64,000 nucleotides of DNA. It comes from Streptomyces sp. GSL17-111. Its GTDB lineage: Bacteria > Actinomycetota > Actinomycetes > Streptomycetales > Streptomycetaceae. Position 1 is the stretch's first letter. Each line of letters begins with the position of its first letter. This document shows, piece after piece, positions 50,854 to 58,627 of the stretch. Both the position numbers and the translations under genes were made by a program. The DNA is taken from assembly GCF_037911585.1 (NCBI RefSeq), contig NZ_JBAJNS010000001.1, forward strand, positions 4,263,501 through 4,327,500. The letters are read 5' to 3'. A model generated the notes under the pieces. It saw nothing but the letters and a program-made list of their open reading frames with translations. It had not been told where the DNA came from and searched no databases.

Positions 50854-52680
50854 TCATCGCCGGTACCCGAGCCCGTGGCCGAAGGGGAACAGCGGCTCCC
50901 CGGGATCGTCCGCCGTGGGGATCATCACCGGCAGGGTGCCGCGCGGGGCGACCTCCCCGAAGAGCACGCGTGTCGCGGACTCCAGGGCGACGGCGCCGTA
51001 GGAGTACGTCGCCAGGTGCGTCGTCGCCTGCGGGTAGTGGGCGATGTCGTAGGGCCTGCCGACGGCGACGGTCACCACCGGCTTCCCCGTGGCCAGCAGC
51101 GCGCGGACGAGCCGCGCCTGGCCCGGCGCCGTGGCCGCGCCGCTGGTGGTGACGACGACGGCGTCGTGGCCCTCGGCCGCCGCCACCGCCCGGTCGACGG
51201 CCTCCGGGGTGGGGTTGCTGCCGGCCCAGTGCGCCGTGGCCGATCCGGCCCGGGCGTCGATGCGCTCGGCGAGTTGCGCGGTGGTCGAGGCACCCCAGCC
51301 GGTGACCAGGACGCTGCCGCCGTCGTCGGCCAGGGGGAGCAGCCCGTCGTCGTTCTTCACCAGCGTCGTCGTGCGGTCGCTGATCCGCTGGGCGGCGGCC
51401 AGGTGGCGGGGCGGCCCGACGCGTTCGGCCACCTCGTCGACGTCGGCGAAGGGCCGTGCCACGATGCCCTGTTCGTGCTTCAGCTCCAGGACGCGCCGTA
51501 CCGAGCGGTCGATGCGCTCCTCGGTGAGTTCGCCGGTGGTGACGGCGTCCAGGACCGCGTCGTAGGCCGTCGGCAGGTCCGGCGGCATGAGCAGCAGGTC
51601 CACGCCGGCGCGCAGGGCCCGGACGGGAACCTCGGCGTCGGGGTAGGTCTCGCGGACGCCGGCCATGGACAGCGAGTCGGTGACGACGACGCCGTCGTAG
51701 CCCAGTTCCTCGCGCAGCAGCCCCGTCATGATCGGCTCCGACAGGGTCGCCGGGGCGCCCGACGGGTCCAGCTCGGGGAACTGGATGTGGGCGGTCATGA
51801 TCGCGCCGACGTCCGCCCGCACGGCCTCACGGAAGGGCGGGGCGTCCACGCTGCGCCACTCCTCCAGGGTGTGGTGGATGACGGGCAGGTCCGTGTGGCT
51901 GTCGACGTCCGTGTCGCCGTGGCCGGGGAAGTGCTTGGCCGTCGCCACGACCCCGGTGCGGCCGGACTGGTAACCCCTGACCTGTGCCGCCGTCAGCCGC
52001 GCCGCGAGGTGCGGGTCGCCGCTGAAGGAGCGCACGCCGATGACGGGGTTCGCCGGGTTGACGTTGACGTCGGCGACGGGCGCGTAGTTCTGGTTGACCC
52101 CGACGGCGCGCAGTTCGCGGCCGGCGATCTTCGCCGCCTTCCGGGCGTCGGCCGCGCGGCCGGACGCGCCGAGCGCCATGTTGCCGGGGAACTGCGTCGC
52201 GGGCGGCCCGAGCCGGCTCACGACGCCGTGCTCCTGGTCGGTGGAGATCAGCAGCGGCACCCGTGCCCCGTCACCGTCCAGGGCCGCCTCCTGCAGCCCG
52301 TTGGACAGCCCGGCGACCTGGGCGGGCTCGCGCAGGTTGTCCGACCAGGCGAAGTAGATGACGCCGCCGAGGTGGTACTCCTCCACGGCCTGGCGGCCGT
52401 TGTCGACGCCGAGCCACTGCCGGTTGCGGGCCACGTCGTCGGGGTCGGTGGTGTCCGCCGTCTCCCCGTAGGCGTAGGTGACGAAGAGCTGGCCGACCTT
52501 CTCCTCCAGCGACATCCGGGCGAGCTGCTGGTCGACCCAGCCGCCGCCCGTGCCCCCGCCCCGCCCGCCCTCGTCACCGGCGAGGGCGGGCGCTGCGCTG
52601 AGGAGCAGGGCGCCGGCGGCTGCCACGGCCGTGAGCGATCTGCGGAATCGGTGGCCTGCTGGCTGCTGCCTGCCGTGCAT
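50854..52680 (-). CDS. nagZ: Exported beta-N-acetylglucosaminidase NagZ (GH3)
   Basis: A 608-residue GH3 enzyme with a Sec signal peptide (about 35 residues, ending APALAG). The NagZ-specific loop KHFPGHGDTDVDSH holds the His-Asp acid/base pair and VVVTDSLSMAG the nucleophile Asp. A C-terminal domain (residues about 400-608) is also present, as in the two-domain Bacillus enzyme. It removes GlcNAc from peptidoglycan fragments, outside the membrane here. ATG 52680 has GGAAGG upstream. It is followed by namZ after 20 bp, and preceded by a PGRP amidase gene. Confidence 0.88.
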   Translation of the reverse strand: MHGRQQPAGHRFRRSLTAVAAAGALLLSAAPALAGDEGGRGGGTGGGWVDQQLARMSLEEKVGQLFVTYAYGETADTTDPDDVARNRQWLGVDNGRQAVEEYHLGGVIYFAWSDNLREPAQVAGLSNGLQEAALDGDGARVPLLISTDQEHGVVSRLGPPATQFPGNMALGASGRAADARKAAKIAGRELRAVGVNQNYAPVADVNVNPANPVIGVRSFSGDPHLAARLTAAQVRGYQSGRTGVVATAKHFPGHGDTDVDSHTDLPVIHHTLEEWRSVDAPPFREAVRADVGAIMTAHIQFPELDPSGAPATLSEPIMTGLLREELGYDGVVVTDSLSMAGVRETYPDAEVPVRALRAGVDLLLMPPDLPTAYDAVLDAVTTGELTEERIDRSVRRVLELKHEQGIVARPFADVDEVAERVGPPRHLAAAQRISDRTTTLVKNDDGLLPLADDGGSVLVTGWGASTTAQLAERIDARAGSATAHWAGSNPTPEAVDRAVAAAEGHDAVVVTTSGAATAPGQARLVRALLATGKPVVTVAVGRPYDIAHYPQATTHLATYSYGAVALESATRVLFGEVAPRGTLPVMIPTADDPGEPLFPFGHGLGYRR

Positions 52681-52732
52681 GTACGGGTTCCTTCCGGGCG
52701 TGGGGAGTGCGTCGGGGGGCGGTGGCGGCGGG

Positions 52733-53389
52733 TCAGGGGAGCTTGTCGGCCACCTCCTGCCGCAGCTGGGGCAGCATGTCCTGGAGGACGCCCGGGCAGA
52801 GCGTGTCGCCGAAGTCCTGGTGGCCGTAGATGCGGTGCGGCGCGACGCCGTACTGCTCGCACACGTAGGCGCACAGGGTGACGAGGACCTCCCACTGCGC
52901 GGCGGGCGGTACGGCTCCGTCGTGGTAGGAGCCCTCGTTGGCGATGCCGACGGCCCGGTCGTTCTGCCCGGAGGTGTGTGCCGCCATGACCAGGCCCCAG
53001 CCCGCCTGGAGGGTGCTCAGGCTGCGGTGCCGTCCCTCGGTGATCCAGCCGCCGCGGCTGTTGAGGAAGTGGTAGCCGGTGTCGAGCCAGCCGTTGCGGT
53101 CCAGATGGAGGTCCTGGACCCAGCGGGCGTGGGCGTGCGCCTGGGCACGGGAGAAGTCGGAGGTGTTCGCGCTCACGGTGTGGTGGACGATGATCTTGTC
53201 GGGGCGCTTGGAGAGCACGCGGACCGTCCCGTTCGGCGGGCGGGCGTTCCACTCCTGCGTCCCGTCGATGTCCGGTTCGACGACGGCCGGTGCCGCGGCG
53301 GCGGCCCCGGCGGCCGGCAGACCGGCGGCGGCCAGCCCCGTCGCCCCGGCGATCAGCAGGCCGCGTCGGCTCAGGTGCGGGTGGTGCAT
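52733..53389 (-). CDS. Exported PGRP-type N-acetylmuramoyl-L-alanine amidase
   Basis: A 218-residue amidase_2/PGRP protein with a twin-arginine signal (SRRGLLIAGATGLAAAG). Zinc ligands are visible as IVHHTV and the closing motif GHQDFGDTLCPG, where His and Cys are eight residues apart as in T7 lysozyme. YHFLNSRGGWITEGRH is typical of the family. It cuts the bond between MurNAc and the stem peptide. ATG 53389 has GGGAGG 4-5 nt upstream. The gene is separated from nagZ by 52 bp and forms part of a run of five wall hydrolases. Confidence 0.87.
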   Translation of the reverse strand: MHHPHLSRRGLLIAGATGLAAAGLPAAGAAAAAPAVVEPDIDGTQEWNARPPNGTVRVLSKRPDKIIVHHTVSANTSDFSRAQAHAHARWVQDLHLDRNGWLDTGYHFLNSRGGWITEGRHRSLSTLQAGWGLVMAAHTSGQNDRAVGIANEGSYHDGAVPPAAQWEVLVTLCAYVCEQYGVAPHRIYGHQDFGDTLCPGVLQDMLPQLRQEVADKLP

Positions 53390-53471
53390 GGAGCCTCCCT
53401 CGGGTGACGCACGCCGGTGCGGGCCGTGGCGGTACCGGCCCGCACCGAGCGCGCGCTGAACGGTCCGGCGG

Positions 53472-54386
53472 TCAGGCCGTGTTGTTGGCCAGGGCGAGCA
53501 GGCGGCTCATCGAGCCGTTGAACTTGTTGCGGTCCACGTCGCCGGCGACACCGCCGACCCGGCCCGTCGCGGTGTACTGCCAGATCGTCCAGGTGGGGAA
53601 GCCGCTGGGAATGGTGGGGCTGCTGACACCCCAGTGGGCGATCCACAGCGGGGCCTTGTTGTACATGCCGGTCCACCGCCCGGTGCAGGTGTTCCACCAG
53701 CTTGCCGTCGTGTAGATGACCATGTCGCGGCCCGTGCGCGCCTTGTAGGTGGTGTAGAAGTCGTTGATCCAGGTGCGCATCTGCGTGGTGGAGAGGCCGT
53801 AGCACATCGACCCGGAGGGGTTGTGCTCGATGTCGAGGACGCCGGGCAGCGTCTGGTTGTCGCGGGACCAGGCGCCGCCGTTGCTCGCGAAGAAGTTCGC
53901 CTGCGTGGCACCGTTCGAGTAGTTGGGCCGCGCGAAGTGGTAGGCGCCGCGGATCAGGCCGGCGTAGTACGCGCCGGTGTAGTTGGCTCCGAAGCGCGAG
54001 TCCTTGAAGCTCGTCCCCTCGGTGGCCTTGATGTAGGCGAAGTCGATGCCCGAGGCCTTCACGGAGCTCCAGTTGATGGAGCCCTGCCAGTGGGAGACGT
54101 CGATGCCCTGGACGCCGCTGGTGTCGGCGGGCGTGAGGGTGCCGCCGTCCCGGTCGGAGCCGCCGGGAGGGGAGCCCTGTTCGATGCGGGTGCCGACGCC
54201 CATGTAGGCGTCGCCGGGCTCGATCCGCTCCCCGGGGCCGGGCGGCTGGGCGGCGGAGGCGGGGACGGCGAGGGTGAGGACGAGCGCGAAGACGGCGGTG
54301 AGCGTGCCGCCGAGCGCGGCCGCGCGGGCGGCGGCCCTCGACCGGGCTCTGCGCCGGTGGGGGGAGGGTGAACTGTTCGCGGGCAT
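53472..54386 (-). CDS. Secreted GH25 lysozyme (muramidase)
   Basis: A 304-residue protein. A long basic N-terminus leads into a Sec signal ending VPASAAQ. After a 50-residue linker the GH25 barrel begins with GIDVSHWQGSINW, then AYIKATEGTSFKD, GAYHFARP and the catalytic LDIEHNP. It cleaves between MurNAc and GlcNAc inside the glycan. The length and fold match Streptomyces Chalaropsis-type lysozymes. ATG 54386 has AGGAGG 6 nt upstream. It is the first gene of the leftward wall-hydrolase run. Confidence 0.88.
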   Translation of the reverse strand: MPANSSPSPHRRRARSRAAARAAALGGTLTAVFALVLTLAVPASAAQPPGPGERIEPGDAYMGVGTRIEQGSPPGGSDRDGGTLTPADTSGVQGIDVSHWQGSINWSSVKASGIDFAYIKATEGTSFKDSRFGANYTGAYYAGLIRGAYHFARPNYSNGATQANFFASNGGAWSRDNQTLPGVLDIEHNPSGSMCYGLSTTQMRTWINDFYTTYKARTGRDMVIYTTASWWNTCTGRWTGMYNKAPLWIAHWGVSSPTIPSGFPTWTIWQYTATGRVGGVAGDVDRNKFNGSMSRLLALANNTA

Positions 54387-54522
54387 GACTGCCTCCTGGC
54401 GCGATGTGGGGGTGGGCCGGGATGGTGCGGACGTTCAGCGCGCGCGCCGTTGGCTTTCGCCATGAGCACGCCACGATTACTGCACGCGCGTAGACCGGCG
54501 TAAAGAGGCTGCGGGAACGCCC

Positions 54523-54538
54523 GGTGGTCCAGACCTCT
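54523..54538. promoter_or_regulatory. DasR (dre)-like palindrome upstream of the lysozyme gene
   Basis: GGTGGTCCAGACCTCT matches the dre consensus AGTGGTCTAGACCACT at 13 of 16 positions. DasR is the Streptomyces GntR regulator released by GlcNAc- and GlcN-phosphates. The site is 137 bp ahead of the GH25 gene. Confidence 0.5.
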
Positions 54539-54640
54539 GAGGGTTGGCCTGAACAGGACGTACGCGTCCCGCCCGTGGCAAATTTTCGCGCCACCCGCCC
54601 GCGCCGTCACCGCCGCGGCACCGTCCCGTGCCGCCCGCTC

Positions 54641-54677
54641 ACCGGCCACCGGACCCGCCGTACCGGCCACCGGACCC
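54641..54677. repeat. 16-bp direct repeat with 21-bp period upstream of mgtE
   Basis: ACCGGCCACCGGACCC occurs exactly at 54641-54656 and 54662-54677. The 21-bp period equals two helical turns, which suits tandem binding of one regulator. It lies about 85 bp ahead of the mgtE leader ORF. Confidence 0.5.
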
Positions 54678-54761
54678 CTCGCCTCCGCGTGCGGGATGCG
54701 GCGGTATCCTGCAACGGCGTCCCCGGAGTGGTACGCGGTGCACGAGAAGGAGATGGCGCCC

Positions 54762-54824
54762 ATGATCATGCGGAAGTGCGGCGAACCTCCCAGTCGGTCA
54801 CCGCGCGGCGCCGACCTCCTCTAG
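54762..54824 (+). CDS. Candidate leader peptide of mgtE (20 aa)
   Basis: ATG 54762 opens a 20-codon ORF (MIMRKCGEPPSRSPRGADLL) ended by TAG. AAGGAG lies 9 nt upstream, a better ribosome site than that of mgtE. The peptide contains Pro-Pro and two further Ser/Arg-Pro steps, slow for ribosomes. Its last codons include CTCCTCT, which can pair with GAGGA in the mgtE ribosome site (around 54896). That makes an attenuating or coupling role possible. It is too short for family assignment. Confidence 0.4.
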   Translation: MIMRKCGEPPSRSPRGADLL

Positions 54825-54907
54825 CACGGCAGTGCGACAGTGGGCGGTGCCCGCGGTAGGCCCCCGGTGCCCGACCCCGACCACACCGCAGTGCTGAGGA
54901 CGTTCCC

Positions 54908-56275
54908 ATGCCGCAGAGCCCCGTCGCCGACGACCTCCACCCGGAGCTGCCCGAATCGCTCCAGGACATAGTGGAGAACCAGCACCTGCACACCGCGCTG
55001 GAGTGGCTGGAGACCCACCCGCCGCACGTCATCGCGGACGAGCTGGCGCGCATGGACAACGTGACCGCCGGCATCGCCTTCCGGCTGCTGGACAAGGACC
55101 GGGCGCTCACCGTCTTCGAGGAGCTGGAGCCCGTCGACCAGCAGGCCATCCTGGAGGGGCTGCGGGACCACACCTTCCGGGACCTCGTCGAGGGCATGGA
55201 CCCGGACGACCGTGCGCGGATGCTGCGCGAGGCGCCCGCCAAGGTGGCCAAGCGCGTCCTGGCCGGGCTCAGCACGCACGAACGGCGCATGACGGCGGCC
55301 CTCCTCGGATACCCCGAGGGCGCGGTCGGCCGCTACATGACGCCCGAGGTGGTGGCCCTGTCCCAGGACCTCACCGTGGAGCAGGCCCTGCGCACCGTCC
55401 GGGAGAAGGGCGCGCACGCGGAGACGGTGTACACCCTCCCCGTCGTGGACGGCAGCCGCCGCCTCACCGGCATCGTCGAACTGCGGGAGCTGGTGCTGAG
55501 CCCCCCGGACGCGATGGTCTCCGACCTCGTCGTCACCCGGCCGACGTTCGCCCGCGCCGCCGACTCCGCCGAGCAGGCCGCCCGTCTCATGCGGGAGACC
55601 AACGACCTCAACCTGCCCGTCGTCGACAGCGAGGACCGGCTCGTCGGCCTCCTCACCTTCGACGACGCCGACGAGCTGATCGAGGCGGCCGACACCGAGG
55701 ACATGGCCCGGCAGTCCGGCTCCGCGCCCTGGGCCGGCCACTACATGGCCGCCGGGGTGTGGCAGCTCGCCCGCTACCGCGCCCTGTGGCTCTCCCTGCT
55801 GCTGGTCGCCGCCACGCTCACGGTCAGCGTGACGCGCGCCTTCGAGGGCACCCTCGAACAGGTCGCCGCGCTGGCCATGTTCATCCCCATGCTCATCGGT
55901 GCCGGGGGGAACGCGGGCGCCCAGGCGGCCACCGCCTGCGTGCGCGCCATGGCCGTGGGCGAGGTGCGCGGCTCGGACCTGCTGAAGGTCATATGGCGTG
56001 AGTGCCGCGTCGGGGTGGTGCTGGGGGCCCTGCTGGCCGTCCTCGGCGTGGGCGTGGCGGTCGCCTTCGTCGGCGCCAAGGTCGCCGTCGTCGTCGGCGT
56101 GACGCTGGTGCTGATCTGCGCCTGGGCCGCCACGATCGGCGGGACGATGCCCCTCCTCGCCAAACGGCTGCGCATCGACCCGGCCGTCGTCTCGGCCCCC
56201 ATGGTCACCACGCTCGTCGACGCCACCGGGCTCGTCATCTACTTCGTCACCGCCAACCTCGTTCTGGGCGTGTGA
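54908..56275 (+). CDS. mgtE: Magnesium transporter MgtE
   Basis: A 455-residue Mg2+ channel. Residues 1-135 are the helical N domain (DPDDRARMLREAPAKVAKRVL), 140-265 two CBS domains that sense Mg2+, and 290-455 five membrane helices. The pore region reads FIPMLIGAGGNAGAQAATACVRAMAVGEV, as in known MgtE proteins. Uptake is probably gated by intracellular Mg2+. The start ATG has GAGGA about 9 nt upstream. A short leader ORF precedes it by 84 bp. Confidence 0.92.
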   Translation: MPQSPVADDLHPELPESLQDIVENQHLHTALEWLETHPPHVIADELARMDNVTAGIAFRLLDKDRALTVFEELEPVDQQAILEGLRDHTFRDLVEGMDPDDRARMLREAPAKVAKRVLAGLSTHERRMTAALLGYPEGAVGRYMTPEVVALSQDLTVEQALRTVREKGAHAETVYTLPVVDGSRRLTGIVELRELVLSPPDAMVSDLVVTRPTFARAADSAEQAARLMRETNDLNLPVVDSEDRLVGLLTFDDADELIEAADTEDMARQSGSAPWAGHYMAAGVWQLARYRALWLSLLLVAATLTVSVTRAFEGTLEQVAALAMFIPMLIGAGGNAGAQAATACVRAMAVGEVRGSDLLKVIWRECRVGVVLGALLAVLGVGVAVAFVGAKVAVVVGVTLVLICAWAATIGGTMPLLAKRLRIDPAVVSAPMVTTLVDATGLVIYFVTANLVLGV

Positions 56276-56343
56276 GGTTGGGCGTCCGGGCCGAGGCGGG
56301 GCCGGGGTGACGCGGGCGGTGTCGACCACGTAGGTTCGGGGGC

Positions 56344-57198
56344 ATGCCGGACGGAAAGCTCTGGGCGATCAGTGACCTGCACGTCGCCTACGAGGACAAC
56401 CGCAGGATCGTCGAGCGGCTGCGCCCGGAGTCCGACGACGACTGGCTGATCGTGGCCGGGGACGTCGGGGAGATGATGGCCGACATCAGCTGGGCGCTCG
56501 ACCTCCTGCGCCGCCACTGGGCCCGGGTGATCTGGGCGCCGGGCAACCACGAGCTGTGGACGCCCAAGCAGGATCCGGTGCAACTGCGCGGCGAGGCGCG
56601 CTACCTGCACCTGGTCGCACTGTGCCGCTCCATGGGGATCCTCACCCCGGAGGACCCCTACCCGGTGTGGACGGGGCGGGGCGGCCCGGTCGTCGTCGCC
56701 CCGCTGTTCCTCCTCTACGACTACAGCTGGCGCACGCCCACGGCGCGGACCAAGGAGCAGGCGCTCAAGGAGGCGTACGACGTCGGCGTGGTGTGCAGTG
56801 ACGAGTTCCTGCTGCACCCCGACCCCTATCCGACGCGGGACGCCTGGTGCCGCGCCCGCGTCGCCGCGACGGAGGAGCGGCTGGCCGCGTGCGACCCCGA
56901 AACGCCCCTCGTGCTCGTCAACCACTGGCCGCTCGTGCGCCAGCCGACGGACATCCTGCACTTCCCGCAGTTCGCGCAGTGGTGCGGCACCGACCTGACC
57001 GCCGACTGGCACCGACGGTTCCGCACCCACACGATGGTCTACGGCCACCTGCACATCCCGCGCAGCACGCGGTACGACGGGGTGCCGTTCGAGGAGGTGT
57101 CCGTCGGCTACCCGCGCGAGTGGCGGCGCCCCCGGCATCCGAGGAACGTGCCCCGGGTGATCGTGCCCGCGTCAGCGGACGGTGAGCTCCAGGTCTGA
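56344..57198 (+). CDS. Metallophosphoesterase (calcineurin-like)
   Basis: A 284-residue soluble enzyme with the five metal motifs in order: SDLHVAY, AGDVGEM, PGNHELW, LVNHWPLV and YGHLHIPR. It hydrolyses phosphate esters with a two-metal centre; the substrate is unknown. I recall close relatives in Streptomyces lying beside phosphopantetheinyl transferase genes; none is adjacent here. Its last 27 bp overlap the end of the convergent LuxR gene. The ATG at 56344 gives the conserved beta strand directly. Confidence 0.87.
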   Translation: MPDGKLWAISDLHVAYEDNRRIVERLRPESDDDWLIVAGDVGEMMADISWALDLLRRHWARVIWAPGNHELWTPKQDPVQLRGEARYLHLVALCRSMGILTPEDPYPVWTGRGGPVVVAPLFLLYDYSWRTPTARTKEQALKEAYDVGVVCSDEFLLHPDPYPTRDAWCRARVAATEERLAACDPETPLVLVNHWPLVRQPTDILHFPQFAQWCGTDLTADWHRRFRTHTMVYGHLHIPRSTRYDGVPFEEVSVGYPREWRRPRHPRNVPRVIVPASADGELQV

Positions 57199-58431
57199 CT
57201 CCGGCCGCAGGTCCAGCGGGAGCTCCTGGCGGCGGGAGATGTCCAGCTTGCGGTACACGCGGGTCAGGTGCTGCTCCACCGTGCTGACGGTGACGTACAG
57301 CCGGGAGGCGATCTCCCGGTTGGTGTAGCCGTGCGCCGCCAGCGCCGCGACCCGCCGCTCGGACGCGCTCAGCAGGGCCGCCGCCCGCGCGCCCGCGTCC
57401 GTCCCGCCGGTGCCGCTGCCCGTCGCGGTGCGGCCCGGGTCCGGGTGCGTTCCGGTGCGGACGCCGACCGCGCGCGGGTGCGGCGCGCGGTGGCCGGCCG
57501 CCCCCGGGTCGATCTCCGCGCACAGCGCCTCCGCGCCACACCCCTGGGCCAGGCCCCAGGCCCGCCGGGCCAGGGCGCCCGCGCGGCCCGACACCCCCTG
57601 CGCCCGGAGGGCGCCGGCGAGGTCCACCAGCGTCCGGGCCAGCTCCAGCCGGTCCCCGGACCGCCCGAGGGCGTCGGCGGACTGCTCCAGGAGCCCGATG
57701 CGGCGGCGCGGCTCCACACTTCCCGCCCACGCCCGCAGGGCCACCCCACGCACCCACGGCAGACACCCCTCCGGGCCCGCCAGCTGCTGCCGCGCCAACT
57801 GCTCGGCCTGCACCGGCTCCCCGATCCGCGCGAGCGCCAGCGCGGCGTCCGAGCGCCAGGGCAGCACCGAGGGGCGGTCGGCGCCGCGCAGCCGGGCGAG
57901 CCGTCCGGCCTCCAGGAAGTCGGTCAGCGCCGCGTGCGGCTGACCGGTCGCGAGGGCGTGCCGGCCCCGGGCCCGCAGGTAGGCCGTGCCCGGCACGGAG
58001 CCCAGCAGGTTCGGGCGCACCGGCCGGGCCAGCAGTCGCGCGGCGGCCGCGTGCCGGCCCATCCCGGTGCGGGCCAGCACGAGGGCGGCCGTCGGGGCGA
58101 GGACGAAGGCGTCGTCCCCGTCGCCGGGGAGGCAGGCCAGAGCCGCCAGTGCCGGGCGCTCGGCGTCGCGCACCTCGCCCTGCCGGAGCAGGAGTTCGGC
58201 GTGGAGCGTGCCGAAGACGGCGACCCAGCCGGGCACGCCGCGCCGGGCGGCGAGGTCCTGGAGCTCCGCGCACCGCGTCACGGCGCGTCGCGGTTCGCCG
58301 GCGTGGGCCAGCGTGCGCAGCGCCCGCGCCAGCCGCCCCACGGTCGGCCCGCCGAGGGGCGTGTCGCGCAGCACCCGCTCGGCGTCGGCCACCTGCCGCG
58401 CCGGGCCGTCGTCCCGTTCGCTGAGCGTCAT
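57172..58431 (-). CDS. LuxR-family regulator resembling the C-terminal half of a LAL protein
   Basis: A 419-residue protein. The C-terminal 65 residues are a LuxR helix-turn-helix (LSASERRVAALAAHGYTNREIASRLYVTVSTVEQHLTRVYRKL). The preceding 350 residues are TPR-like helical repeats rich in Leu/Ala/Arg, such as those that follow the ATPase in LAL/MalT proteins. No Walker motif is present, so the STAND ATPase half is missing. It could be a decayed or specialised LAL regulator. ATG 58431 is supported by composition, but its ribosome site is weak. Confidence 0.75.
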   Translation of the reverse strand: MTLSERDDGPARQVADAERVLRDTPLGGPTVGRLARALRTLAHAGEPRRAVTRCAELQDLAARRGVPGWVAVFGTLHAELLLRQGEVRDAERPALAALACLPGDGDDAFVLAPTAALVLARTGMGRHAAAARLLARPVRPNLLGSVPGTAYLRARGRHALATGQPHAALTDFLEAGRLARLRGADRPSVLPWRSDAALALARIGEPVQAEQLARQQLAGPEGCLPWVRGVALRAWAGSVEPRRRIGLLEQSADALGRSGDRLELARTLVDLAGALRAQGVSGRAGALARRAWGLAQGCGAEALCAEIDPGAAGHRAPHPRAVGVRTGTHPDPGRTATGSGTGGTDAGARAAALLSASERRVAALAAHGYTNREIASRLYVTVSTVEQHLTRVYRKLDISRRQELPLDLRPESDLELTVR

Positions 58432-58569
58432 ACCGGTCAGCGTGCCCGGGCCGCCCCGTCCGCAGGGTGACCGCGGGACCGGCCCCGGCCGACGGGTGCG
58501 TGAACAACGGCCCAACAGCGCGTCCGTCCCCCGGCCGGAGCAGCCGGGGGACGGACGCGGGAGAACGCG

Positions 58570-58609
58570 GAACGGCCGGGCCGCATCCCCACATGCGACC
58601 CGGCCGTTC
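58570..58609 (-). terminator. Hairpin after the streptogrisin gene
   Basis: GAACGGCCGGG (58570-58580) pairs with CCCGGCCGTTC (58599-58609), and GCAT with ATGC inside it, 19 bp beyond the protease stop. No T-run, as usual in this genome. Confidence 0.65.
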
Positions 58610-58627
58610 ACGCCCCTTCGGAAGGGG

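Larger units (their letters stand above)
54387..54907. other. 521-bp intergenic region between GH25 lysozyme and mgtE
   Basis: The only gene-like content is a 20-codon leader ORF. The region also holds a dre-like palindrome (54523-54538), a 16-bp direct repeat pair (54641-54677) and an AT-rich patch near 54580 (GCAAATTTTCGCG). It must contain both divergent promoters. Confidence 0.6.
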
